NCBI GenBank assembly: GCA_003427395.1
Contig: BFEA01000284.1
Coordinates: 1,658,743 to 1,688,598, forward strand
Length of the DNA stretch: 29,856 bases
Origin: Chara braunii
Lineage: Eukaryota > Streptophyta > Charophyceae > Charales > Characeae
Direction: 5' to 3'
Shown here one piece after another: positions 10,040 through 20,219 of this stretch; the first letter of the stretch is position 1; each line of letters begins with the position of its first letter. A program made the position numbers and the translations under genes. A model generated the notes under the pieces. That model did not search any database. It was not told where the DNA came from and was given only the letters and a program-made list of their open reading frames with translations.

Positions 10040-10345
10040 GCAGCGCTCCCGCACTGCTGTCGTAAAAAACCGGAGTTGCTGCCGTAAAAATCTGGCAGCG
10101 CTTTCGCACCACCGCTGAAAAAACCAGAACCGCCGCTGCGAAAACCCGGCAGCGCTTCCGCACCACCTCTGAAAAAACCCGTGCCGCTGCAACAGAATTT
10201 TGGCAGCACTTCGGTACCACCGCAATAAAACTCGTGCCGCCGCTGCAGAATTTCGGCAGCACTTCTGTACTACCGCAGTAAAACCCAGGGCCGCCGCTGC
10301 AGAATTTCGGCAGCACTTCCGCACTATAGTGGGAAAATTGCAAGC
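10040..10345 (+). repeat. 54-bp minisatellite, about 5.5 units
   Basis: Units start at 10040, 10095, 10149, 10203, 10256 and 10310 (partial) with GCAGCRCTTCCGCACC. Each contains two half-units of the form CCGCTG-AAAA-CC. Degenerate units extend to about 9960. The unit length is a multiple of three, so long frames appear on both strands (for example 9900-10343 minus, reading VLPKFCSGG repeatedly). Frames shift between units and this is not taken as a gene. Confidence 0.85.
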
Positions 10346-11710
10346 CAAAATTAGTAGAATTTGGCCCCTAGGCCCAAATCCCACAACGCCGCACTGCCGC
10401 AGTCCCGTAGTACTACTGGGCCTGTCCCGTGGGACCAGCACCAACCAGAGGTGAGGGGAGCAGAGTGCTCCCTGCCTTGGCTATGGCTGCCCAGTCCTCC
10501 TCCTTGCGCTCCTCAGCAGTCCTCCAACCTCTCCTCACGTTGCCTCAGGCAGCAGCTCCAGCAGCCAGCACTCAAGTGTGCTCGTCACACACTGGCAACA
10601 CGAGTGCAATTTTGTGGCAGCTGGGGGGCAGCTGCCTTTTTTATATTGGCTGAGGAGGGCTGGACGTCACTCTAGCCCCCAGGCAAAATCGCGGGCTCAC
10701 TGTGAGCCCTTGATCTGCCAAGATCCAGGGCTGACTGTGGCCGCACCACAGCCACAGCCTTAGTGTGGGGCAGTTTCTTTAACTGCCCTATTTTATTTTT
10801 CTTTTCTTTTTTCCCAGCTATCTCGGAATCTGGCGAGATAGCTGGGCTCCTGCCATTTCCAAATCTGTTTTTCTTTTCTTTTTCTGATAAAGGGTTGAAA
10901 AGATACAACCCTTTTCAGTTTGATGTATCTGGACCCTTTTTCCAGGGCAGAGACATCGAGGAAAAGGTTGTATCCAACCTTTTCCTTGGTGACCCTTTAA
11001 TTTACAGGCTCCCTGCAAAAACGGGAGCCTGACAGTTACCTCTGGCAGCTTGTGCCAGAGGTAGCACCACGTGAGGACAAGTGTCCTCACTCAAAAATAA
11101 AGAAAAGAAAAGAAAAAAAACTAACTCTCTACTTTCTACTGCACCTGGCTTTTTCCTTAGCCAGGTGCATGCTGTTGCATGCAACAGCCTCCTTCCTTCT
11201 TCTCTGCTGTCCTCCCCTGAAAACGGGGGAGACAATTGGCAGGTTGGGAGGAGTAGGACCTCCCTCTCCCAACTACCCCATTTCTCTCTCTCACTCCCTC
11301 ACTCCCTTTCCCACGCGCGCACGCTGTGAGCCGTGAGATCTGAGATCTCATGGCCACAGTTATTCAACCCAGAATGAAGTGGGAGCATTTGTGCTCCCAC
11401 ACAGTCAAAAAGACTGTACTTTTGTCCCACGAGGCAGTTGCCTCGTTTCCATTTTGTTTCTTTTCCTTTTTTTTTTTTTTTTACAGTTTTTACTTTTTTT
11501 TGTTTCATTTCGCCTCCCAGTTTTTCTCCTGCTGGACGTGCTCTAACAGCCACGAACGGAAAGGAACGAACCAAAAGAATATTAAAACAAAAGAGAAAAA
11601 AAAGAAAAACAAATAAGAATCAAAACTTACCTTCCGTGAGGAAACAACACGATGGCCTTACTTCAACGGCCTCAGCAACAGCAGTGGCCTGGCCACTGCA
11701 TGAGCGGACG

Positions 11711-11755
11711 TATTCTCCCGCATTCAGGCGGGAGATTCATTCGATTTTGCTCATC
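11711..11755 (-). repeat. Isolated class A motif inside the internal region
   Basis: The hairpin TCTCCCGC / GCGGGAGA (11714-11721 with 11728-11735, 6-base loop) is followed by ATTCATTCGATTTTGCTCAT. This is the same arrangement as in the direct repeats, with different stem bases. On the minus strand it reads MNLPPECGR. A splice-donor-like AG/GTAAGT lies downstream on the minus strand near 11627-11633. Confidence 0.65.
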
Positions 11756-11809
11756 CTATCGTTGGCCTCCTCGTCGAGGAGCCATCCTCAGGTAGGTCGG
11801 TAGGTAGGT

Positions 11810-11810
<1 letters not shown>

Positions 11811-11875
<65 letters not shown>
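11811..11875 (+). repeat. CT microsatellite
   Basis: Uninterrupted CT dinucleotides for about 64 bases, preceded by GTAGG repeats at 11793-11810. It is the inverse of the GA tracts heading the direct repeats. Confidence 0.95.
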
Positions 11876-11877
<2 letters not shown>

Positions 11878-12101
11878 GTGCCTGTACTTGGACGCTATTT
11901 ACGCCAGATACAGGCGTCGAAAAAGGTTGTCGGGGCTATAGCCCCCTGATGAGTTGGTGAGATTCCAACGAAACAGTCTGGTATGGCCCGTTCGTTCCCG
12001 ACGAACGGGCGTTTTCCCAGTAATTCATGGAGAAAGGAAGAGAATATAAAAAAAGAAAAAAAACAAAACAACGAATCTAAAAAAATTCTTAAGGAAAATC
12101 T

Positions 12102-12138
12102 TAAAAAAAAAAAAAAAAAAAAAANANAAAAAAAAAAA
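12102..12138 (+). repeat. Poly-A tract with two ambiguous bases
   Basis: A run of A with N at 12125 and 12127. Length is unreliable. Complementary T-rich tracts occur at 11468-11482 and 12355-12378. Confidence 0.95.
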
Positions 12139-13370
12139 TGATCTTACCTAATATTGGCAGCCCGTTTTCAACGGGCGCCTGTAACATTCGTTGGGGACAC
12201 TAAGTCCCCAACCACTTGTCTAGGCGCCATTTGGCGTAGTAGGTTTTCAGTTCTCAGCGCTTGTACCCAGGCGCCTTACGAGTACTGGGTTCATGCGCTA
12301 CAGCACCCAGCTGCTCGTAAAAAAAACAGACGAGAGTTGGGCTGGGATCTTTCCTTTTTTTTTTTTTTTTTTTTTTTTAGTTTAATAATAATAAAAAACC
12401 GTTGGCATAAGCCAACGGTTACTGGTATGTCCCCTTAGGCACATCTCCTGGTGCCAAGTGGCGCCGTCTTTGATTTATTTATTTATTTATTTTTATTTTT
12501 ATTATTTTCGATTTAGGTGTGTCTCTTTTGTGCAGGGCCATGCTAATCAGCGCGCTGCCAATCTCAGGCGCGCGATCTTCACGATCGTGCGGTCGAGATT
12601 GACCGCGCCTTGCAAAAGAAAAGCAGCTTCAAAAGGAGCTGCGCCCAGCAGGCAGGTCTTTCGGGTTCGATCCTTGCATCAGCCGGGTGAAAGTCGAATA
12701 TATTATCCTACTGGACTAGCTACTGTTTCACACTAAACAGGAGCTGCTCTTCAATATGAAGAGCTTAGCCCAGGTAACATCCCTGCCTGAGGCTTTGCAG
12801 GCTCCGCCCGTACTTGGCCTAGCAGGCCTGCCCCGGCTGTGGCTTAGCAGGGCTGCCCTGCCTGTAGCCTGCCGGCTTACCTGCCCGTGGCCTACCCATA
12901 CCGGTTCGCCGTGTGGCCACGGGTGGGTCGGCCATCGAACCGGGTAAGTCTTGGCGTTGGCCTATCGGCCCCAAGGCTCGACGTTAAACCCCGCGGCGTG
13001 CGTCGTCGGCCCTATACCCTGCGCAACCCTCTTTTTAGCCCACTTAAGTCCTGAATCGCGCGACCCTAGTTTTACTCTTTCCATGACTGCGCATCCCTCC
13101 TTTCTCGTCGGATATTGCGGACGATTCAAAACTTTCTATAAGCACGTCTCGTTTTTATCAGACCAATTCCCACAAACTTACATCAAGATTCGGACTTCGT
13201 CCGACATCGAAAATACAGGGCAGATACCCTTGTCAGGGTTTCTGTCCCGACAGCGCCGTTGCTGGGGATCTCGGCTGCCTACCGGGGTCCTTAGTGAACG
13301 AACCCAGGTTAAGTGCAGGCTGATGATCCAAGCAAAACGAAAAATTTTGTTAATGACATTAGGTAAGTGA

Positions 13371-15860
13371 ATCATGAGTAGTTTGTTGATGGTTCTGATG
13401 GGATTACACTATTGAAAGGCGGTGTGAAATAGGGACGTTTGTGTATTGTTACCCCTAATAGTGGCAACTGGAGTTAAAAATTTGCGATTCAAGGTACCAT
13501 AGAGTAATACGGACGATGCTCTGCGTGTCTAATGTCATAGATTGATCGTCGTTTACATTTGATGCGACTTTGCATTTTTGGTTACCCAATGAAGGATCTT
13601 TGGTACTTTAACACAGTCGATGAGCTGCCTAAGTTGTTACGGCAGTATCACAGTACGCTAGCGATAAGAAATGACTTGGGTAAGGAAGAGGTATTTTCTT
13701 CTTACCTAAGGACTCTCGTGAGAAAAAGTCATAAAATATTTTATCTATTTAAGCATTTGAGTTTATCATTTTGAGATTATACTTTTCAGTCTATCTATGA
13801 AATTCATCCATCTGCATAAAAAACTTTCGTTTAAGTAAGCATATTTAAATATCGACTTATATAAGACTATGTACTTTATATATTTATCTGAATCTTATTC
13901 ATCTATGACTAGTTGCATGAGCCATCTGTCTAATTTTATTATATCTATGTATAACACTTTGGATCTGTGTTTATCTGAATTATTCATTCATATCTATTTG
14001 TTTTTTTGAATCTATATGCATGGGTTGATATTTTAAAAGGGGTCAGAAATGTTATATAGAATCCACGTCCGATGCGGATTCAGAGTTGAATGAAGTGACT
14101 GGTTTCTTGGAAAAGTGAATTTCGCAAGGAAATTGTCAATGTGTGAAATCTACCCTAAGAAAGTTGCAACCCTATATTATTGTTCCTTGAGATATGGCTT
14201 TGAAAAAATTATAATCTTGTCTTGTAAGTAGTAGTGAGACCCACGCCGGAACTGTGTTTCTGGTCCATAGTGGGGTGGTGTCATTTGATCCCTCATGGTA
14301 AAATGACTACATTAGTGCTGAATAGAAAAAAAATGAATGAACCTTGTCAGACTATGGTCTATGAGGGAGACAGCTACTGCCTGCCACAGGGAGGTAGCGG
14401 GTGAATCCCCAACTATTTTTGTGTTAAGTAGGTTCACCTACATGCGATCATTCCAGAGTATGTATGGTGAGGTTGTCTACTTTATCGGCAAGGGTCTATA
14501 AGGTGCAAGTGCTAGAATCAGAGGGAGATGCAGTGAGGCTTGATCCTTGAGCGGGGCTCAGGAATAAGATGTTATCTCTTTGAGAAAGGATTACACTACC
14601 CCCCGACACAGTATATTTATGTTAAAGCCGCGAGAATTCTAATATAATAATTTTTTATTATTGTTGCATTTGAGAACCTTCATGGTTGGAAAATTTAACT
14701 TGATCATGGTATCATTATTTATTCATGGTTATTACCTCTCCATTACGATATGTAGCATTGCAATATATATTATTCTTATTATTGCATGGTCGGGACCACT
14801 GAAAAAGATAAATTTTAAAGAGTGAATAAGAGTTTAGCAATAAGGTCCGGTAAGGAACTGAAAAGACAGACTGACTCTCAGGTAGGGACTACCCTGCTTA
14901 TCTTTGAGTTGAGGTTGTTCAACTCTGAGTACGTGTGTGGCATTGGGGCTATTTTGGTTCCTTTTGAGTTGAGATACCCTAACTCTAGATATAATAAAGA
15001 CTAGAGATTACTTCTTTGTCTGACGATCACTATCACTCTCACGTTTGTGAATTTATCCTGATGTATGATGATTTTTTATGTGAGAGATGTACAGGATGCA
15101 TCTCATGTGTTTTGTAAATGTGAAATGTGTAAACTGTCTACTCTTCGATATACTCGCCCAATCTGTCTACGGACAGACAATAGGCTCGAGTATGAGTAAG
15201 GGGAGCGCAGTTTCTTTTGTGAAAATGTGTGAGAATCCTAAGGGATTTAAGAGTTTTTTGAGACTTAAATGCTTTTCAATGCCGAATGTTAATTGTTGAG
15301 CTGAGATGAGGACCCATAAGTTGGTCTCCCAGTAATGAGTGTTTTATGATTGACTTCCCTCCATATGGAAGGTGGTTGTGAGATTTTATGAGAAAGTCCT
15401 CTTCAAAAGTGGAAGGTGGTTAAATGATTTGAAATGGCATGGACAACGATTTGAATGATAAAGTTTGACGAGGAAACGCCAAAAATTTTGTGAGAATTAT
15501 GGATGAAAACTTCTGACAATTATGATGAAATTCTGGAAGACATTTTGGAGAGATGTCCCTAAAAGACGTGTGACCTTACCTACTCTGATCAAAGTAAGGG
15601 AGACACAACCTTGTGAAATTACTGAGAGATTTGTTGGAATAGTTGATAAACGCACTATCCCTCCACGTAGTCCCGTGGGCAGTCGGTATGTGATCCTTTG
15701 ATTGTTCTAAAGGCTTTTTGAAAGAAAATGTAAGACCACAATGAAGTCAGGCTATACTTAGCATCGCTGGAACTGTAGAACCTAACTCCCAGCGAGGGCC
15801 GCTGACCGCCGCAACCTGGCAGCGGGACCACGACTCATTAAAGAATACGGCTTGAGGGGT
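13371..15860. other. AT-rich gene-free region with scattered hairpins
   Basis: No supported gene. A donor-like TTAG/GTAAGT sits at its left edge (about 13362). Hairpins include CTGCC/GGCAG with a TAAGTT-containing loop (13625-13645), GAATCC/GGATTC near 14060-14085, and a nested pair with outer ATACTCG/CGAGTAT (15150-15156, 15187-15193) and inner TCTGTC/GACAGA (15162-15167, 15172-15177). The phrase AATAAGGTCCGGTAA near 14840 recurs near 16514, marking a dispersed repeat. Confidence 0.5.
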
Positions 15861-16620
15861 GTGGCCGCCTCAGAGAGTCTTATTCCCGCAGGATGTCGGA
15901 GGGATACGAGTCGAGTCTGTCGTGTTTTTTTTTAGTCCTGATAAAATGTTTATCAGGAAATTTGCTTATCGTTGCGCAACCAACGAGGGCACTGCCGCTA
16001 ATATAACAACGCGGTGGGTCGTAGATCTGGCTCGATCAACCAGACTATGGTGGGCCAAGATAGAGTCCTGACTTCCTGTACTAAGACTGCAGGAGAGATC
16101 TGTGATAAAAGTTGTATATTTTTGTGGATGTTTTGTGAGGAAGGTGATAGTGCCTTCAAAAGGTCTCGGTTAGGGTCCGCGTCCTAAGTTATGACCCTGC
16201 ATGCAGGACGATGACTAAATAGGACACCCAACGATAAACCAACTGATGTCTAGAACAAAGGGAGGGGATTGTCAATGACTACTTGGAACAAGCTTGACAC
16301 TGTAGTACAGATCGAGTATCCCGGTGTCCAAGGCCTGGTCACAAGAGACCCAGGTTAAAGCCCTGGCAGTGGTTAGTTGTGACCGAGGGTCATTTGATAA
16401 GATCCTCAAACGGACTCAAGTTGGCCAATCGGATTGGATCTTTTCTCGTCAGCAGTTGGAGTTATGAATGTTTTGATAGTTTTCGATTATCCGAAGCGAC
16501 GGGGACGTCGCTTAATAAGGTCCGGTAAACTGTCGGCGCGAATACCCTTACAAGGGTATCCGCCCTGGTTTTTGCAAATGACAGAAAATAAGTTTTGTTT
16601 GAAATTGGAGTACGCTGCAC
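15860..16620. repeat. Second hairpin cluster
   Basis: Clear perfect inverted repeats are TCCTGATAAA/TTTATCAGGA (15936-15945, 15949-15958), the palindrome GTTGCGCAAC (15971-15980), CCTGCATGCAGG (16196-16207), AAGCGAC/GTCGCTT (16494-16500, 16507-16513) and ATACCCTT/AAGGGTAT (16542-16549, 16552-16559). GGGTC/GACCC (16173-16197) carries a CCTAAGTTA loop. No gene is seen. Confidence 0.75.
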
Positions 16621-17380
16621 GAGTCGTAGTTGTGGTTTGTTCACGCTGACTGAGTGATTGACGAGAAGATGAGGGTGTATGGGCGCATAGTTTTTAGGCG
16701 CGCGTGATGATTTTTTATGCTATAGAGTCGACGTTTCCGCCGACAAAATTTTTGACTTTGATTAAAACAAGGAAAAATTTTTCTTTTATTGAAGTGACCA
16801 TAATATATCTGCGTTCATACAACATGCGTCATCGGAAGTGGTGTTGCTTTGGGCAGTAATTGGGGTGTGCGAGAGACAGTAGACTGCAAGCGGTGACCTC
16901 CGCGCGGGAGATGCGAGAGGTTGACAGTCGTGGACGGGGCCAGGCCCTATGAGCGGCGGGTGCCATCGGTCGGCAGTCGTGAGTTCAGGTAGTAGGCGAA
17001 GGAGTGACCTTGAGGAATTTTGGTAGGCCTGCGTGCCGTGCGGCAATAGTTTATATTGAATTTTATAGTAATTTGTCTCAACCTTGGGCACTAGCAATAT
17101 TGGTAACGGCATTGGACTTTCAAAGCGGAGGTATAGGGATCGAGGGCGGCAGCCGACGACGATGGAGCGTTTGAGTGATTGAAGATGTCGAGGGTTTGAG
17201 GGCCCGACGGGGCTATCCCCTTTGTTTTTTTTGTCGTCCCATCCGTAGGCCCGGTCGGCAGAACGGGGAGTGGTACTGGCAGTCTCCCCTCCCCAAAAAC
17301 CCTGTTTTCGATTTCATTGGTGTTCGTATCTTTATTACCTTTTTTTTTATTTAATATTTCTATTTTATTTTTTCTAGCTG
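16621..17380. other. Gene-free interval before the SINE cluster
   Basis: No supported gene. A minus-strand frame of 164 codons (17585-17091) crosses a T-rich tract and a tRNA-like module and is rejected as coding. The T-rich tract with TTTTTTCTAG at about 17370-17381 looks like a SINE tail or a splice acceptor. Confidence 0.45.
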
Positions 17381-17520
17381 CCCGCCTCGTTTCTGAGACA
17401 CGCTGCCGGTATAGGTACCAAGGTCGTTTGTGGGGACCAGCGGGCCTGGCTCGGTTGGTACAACCATGAGCTGGTGAAGCATGGGCCGAGTTCAACGTGC
17501 ACACGAGCCGGTGGGTGACT
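17381..17520 (+). mobile_element. tRNA-derived SINE-like module 1
   Basis: An A-box-like GGCTCGGTTGGTA (about 17448-17460) is followed about 30 bases later by a B-box-like GAGTTCAAC (about 17488-17496). Both match RNA polymerase III internal promoter patterns loosely. A T-rich tract precedes it. The next module, at 17.95 kb, has similar context. Confidence 0.5.
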
Positions 17521-17939
17521 AACCCATGAGGCGGAAGAAACCTAAGTGGCAGGGACCCTCCGCGGTTGCACAATCTGCCAACCACGATCTGCAGCAGAGC
17601 AGCTATCCGCCACTCGCGATCTGCAAAGAGGGGTTTTTGAGTGTGAGCATGTTAGTTGGGACTAGAAGGATGTGAACTGTGCCTGGACAGAACGACACAA
17701 GGCAAAGTAGGGAAGGTCCGCAGCGGTATAGAATGCACAACACTGCATATGAAACCCCTTTCCACTTCAGTCTTCAAAGTTTCATTTGGATATTTGCTAC
17801 TACCACCAGGATTTGCAGTGGGACCTGTGTTCACCTGGGAACACGCCGCAGGCCTCACATCGGTCCCTTCCCCTCATCCTTCTCTGGTTTTTCTTTTATT
17901 TATATTTATATTTATATTTATATTTCGGTCTCATTTTTT

Positions 17940-18065
17940 TTAGGTGGGCTGTTGTGACCCCTGCGTCTGGTACCGGGGCTGGTCGGGCAAAGAACCGTCC
18001 TAACTCAGTTGGTATACCCACAAACTGTTGAAATGCAGACCCAAGTTTGGACTTCACACGAGATA
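17940..18065 (+). mobile_element. tRNA-derived SINE-like module 2
   Basis: A T-rich tract ending TTTTTTTTAGGTGG is followed by an A-box-like TAACTCAGTTGGTA (18001-18014). CTGTTGAAATGCAGACC comes next, then a weak B-box-like stretch at about 18042-18053. CTG(T/C)TGAAATGCAGA recurs in module 3 at 18249-18263, which supports a family. Confidence 0.5.
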
Positions 18066-18214
18066 GATCTATCAGACACCACAGGCCTGGAGTTTTCCTA
18101 GGTGAAAGCGGTACCACTCCCCACAGCACTAGCTGTATCAGCTAGCTTGGCTGGTACACTCCTGAATTGATGAGCCATGGGCTGGAGTTAAAATAAACCT
18201 GCCCATGGGAGAGA

Positions 18215-18390
18215 TCAGTGGGCTCATCTCAGTTGATAGGCCAATGAACTGCTGAAATGCAGATCCAGTCCCGGATCTGATCTTGTGCAGCCTCATTGTG
18301 GGATTTCCCTTTGGTCCTTTGGGACATCAATCAATAAATAAATAAATAAATAAAAGAGATTTAGGGCGACATAGAGAGAGTTTGACATGG
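18215..18390 (+). mobile_element. tRNA-derived SINE-like module 3 with AATA tail
   Basis: The A-box-like ATCTCAGTTGATAGG begins near 18226. CTGCTGAAATGCAGA is shared with module 2. The 3' end has the hairpin GGTCCTTTGGGACATC (18313-18328), then an AATA microsatellite (about 18331-18354), then TTAGGGCGACATAGAGAGAG. Module 4 has the same order of parts. Confidence 0.65.
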
Positions 18391-18540
18391 CCCATACAAA
18401 ATAAAAGGGAGAAGGGCCTGAACCTGACCAGGGTATGGGATCGGGTACACCACCCGTTGCCCATGATCTGCTGCGAGGAGCTTGAGTGTGAGCACCGCCG
18501 TTGGGGCCATCGTCAATGCTGACCAACGTTAAGACTCAAG

Positions 18541-18735
18541 GGCCTGGCTCATTTGGTATGGACTGTTGGAACACAAAGTCAAGTTTGAATCCTGGAGCCT
18601 CCAACTGAAGAGGGAATAAGCTCACTCTAAGTTGTCTGAGGCTAGCCGGTTCCACTGCAGTGCCTTGGAACTGATGTTCCATTATGTGTCCTTCGGGACA
18701 TCCGTTAAAATTAGAACGACACAGAGAAGATTTGC
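18541..18735 (+). mobile_element. tRNA-derived SINE-like module 4
   Basis: This is the best-preserved module. The A box is TGGCTCATTTGGTA (about 18545-18558) and the B box AGTTTGAATCC (18582-18592). The 3' hairpin TGTCC-TTCG-GGACA (18687-18700) is followed by TTAGAACGACACAGAGAAG. The hairpin stem and tail parallel module 3 at 18313-18390, so the two belong to one family. Confidence 0.65.
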
Positions 18736-19010
18736 GTAACCCCTGCAAACGTGGTCACGGTACGGCCGTGAGATGTTTAGATCGGATGATAGTGGCACCG
18801 CTGCAGGCGGTGCATTCAGGTTCATATCAACGTGTGAATACGGCAAGATGCACGTAGGGAAGTGCAAGTGTGAATTCATCCTTGTGAATAGTTGGGGATC
18901 TTGATCCTCGATTTTCGCTTTTTTTGTTTCTCTTATTTCCTTTCTGCTGTCACTTTGAAGATGATTCCCGTTTTTATGCCTCTTTTGCCTTGAGGGATGA
19001 ACCTGGCGCC

Positions 19011-19145
19011 GTGCTTGATTAGATTTATCCCACGCTGACTTACGCAGGTAGGCTCGTGCTTGATCAGATTCATCCCACGCCGACTTACGCAAGTAGGCTC
19101 GTGCTTGATCAGATTCATTCCACGTTGACTTACGCAGGTAGGCTG
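19011..19145 (+). repeat. Three tandem 45-bp repeats
   Basis: Units are 19011-19055, 19056-19100 and 19101-19145, starting GTGCTTGAT and ending GCAGGTAGGCTS. On the minus strand each encodes 15 residues of the pattern AYLRKSAWDESDQAR inside a 181-codon frame (19227-18682). That frame runs on into a SINE module, so coding is doubtful. Confidence 0.85.
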
Positions 19146-19689
19146 CAAGGAATACTATATGAGGTGAGCCCGACAGCAAGGCATAGGGACGCTGCTGTTT
19201 TGAAGACAAGTTGTTGTAGAATTGCATAGTGGCAAGCAGCGTTACGTGGGAACGCGTGCGTTAGCAGCAGACGAGGCGGAAGACAAGGAAGAAGAGGATA
19301 ACGTCGGAGATGATGACGATGAAGGAAAGGGGGTGATGAGAGAGGAGAACGTGTATCTTGCTTGATTCTCAACAGAATCGAGCGAGGAAGGATGTGAAAT
19401 AGGGGTTTTATGGTAGGGTGAAACAAAAGGCGGAGTTAGTTCGGCTGTCGGGTTAGTAGGATAGGAGATAGAGGTGAGAGTGCATGAGCGGAGATAACGA
19501 GAGTGGGTATGACGAGGAAGAGAAACTTCTATCTCGTCCGTTTCTTGACGGAAACGGGTGAATGAAGATGCGTTTCGGAGGGTTTCCTACGCTGCGAGAC
19601 AATTTGTGGACTCAGATCCTTGGTTCATGGAATAGTCTGGCCGATACGGACAATAGAGGCTGCACGGGGGTTAATGTTTTTGTTTTTTT
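19146..19689. other. Gene-free interval holding a candidate direct-repeat start
   Basis: No supported gene. The purine run GAAGGAAAGGGGG (19321-19333) directly followed by TG (19334) has the form of a polypurine tract and LTR start. If correct, the repeat would be about 7.26 kb and the left copy would start about 650 bases before the window. This is an inference. A second purine run near 19952-19968 is an alternative. Confidence 0.35.
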
Positions 19690-19745
19690 TTTAAGTGGGA
19701 ATGTATTTTCCCATCTTTTAGCGGGATATTCATTCCCATATTGCC
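19690..19745 (-). repeat. Class A motif upstream of the right GA tract
   Basis: The stem bases TCCC / GGGA flank CATCTTTTAGC-type sequence, followed by TATTCATTCCCAT. The minus strand reads GMNIPLKDGKI, close to the copy at 1210-1255. Its position argues that the direct repeat extends left of 20011. Confidence 0.65.
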
Positions 19746-20011
19746 TATAGTAAGGTGGTGTTCAACGTCGTGATCATCTTCTTCGTTCTCGCAATCAGGC
19801 AATGAGCAGCAATAGTGGTGCTGGTATACTACTCGCTGCGCATTCAAGTTCGTGTTCTTCTTCTTCATGGTCTTGATAGGATCGACGGTCTTCGTCATCA
19901 CGACCAGCTTCATTCGTAAATTGGCGGCGTTAATATGCAGGCGTGTGTGTGAGAGGAAGGGAGAAGACTTGTATCTTCTCCACAGATGAGGCGTGAGCAG
20001 CAGCAATAACA

Positions 20012-20082
<71 letters not shown>

Positions 20083-20219
20083 CTACCTCGAAGGACGAGG
20101 GAACCGAGATGAGGCGAGTATCGAGCTACGGCGTCAAACTGCGAGAAGGCCACTTTTCGGTGAGCTGAGTTGGCGAAGGAGAAAGAGAGGGAGGATGCAT
20201 ACTTACTTGCATGCATCTG

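Larger units (their letters stand above)
10625..13300. repeat. Dense field of perfect short hairpins with unrelated stems
   Basis: At least 25 inverted repeats occur, many with 8-13 bp perfect stems and 1-9 base loops. Examples (arms): 10693-10700/10702-10709, 10768-10775/10781-10788, 10813-10825/10834-10846 (13 bp), 10960-10970/10975-10985 (11 bp), 11005-11013/11023-11031, 11037-11047/11053-11063, 11071-11079/11082-11090, 11141-11150/11159-11168, 11171-11188 (palindrome), 11379-11387/11392-11400, 11429-11436/11439-11446, 11681-11689/11691-11699, 11986-11995/12001-12010, 12190-12198/12204-12212, 12397-12406/12411-12420, 12746-12753/12757-12764, 12901-12908/12936-12943. Stems share no common sequence. 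Blocks are separated by A-rich or T-rich linkers. Splice-donor-like sites occur on both strands. No convincing gene is present. Confidence 0.85.

Noticed and set aside
9900-10343. Minus-strand frame of 147 codons
   Set aside because: It is produced by the 54-bp minisatellite, other frames are equally open, and unit differences shift the frame.
12660-12690. tRNA gene or SINE suggested by GGGTTCGATCC near 12662-12672
   Set aside because: A good B box, but no A box or cloverleaf could be placed upstream.
12951-13370. Plus-strand frame of 139 codons
   Set aside because: It lies over hairpins, has no recognisable domain and its composition is not protein-like; the GTAAGT at its end is only suggestive.
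17091-17585. Minus-strand frame of 164 codons
   Set aside because: It crosses a T-rich tract and a tRNA-like SINE head, has low-complexity composition and no domain.
18682-19227. Minus-strand frame of 181 codons
   Set aside because: Length comes partly from the 45-bp repeats and it ends inside a SINE module; not enough to call a gene.
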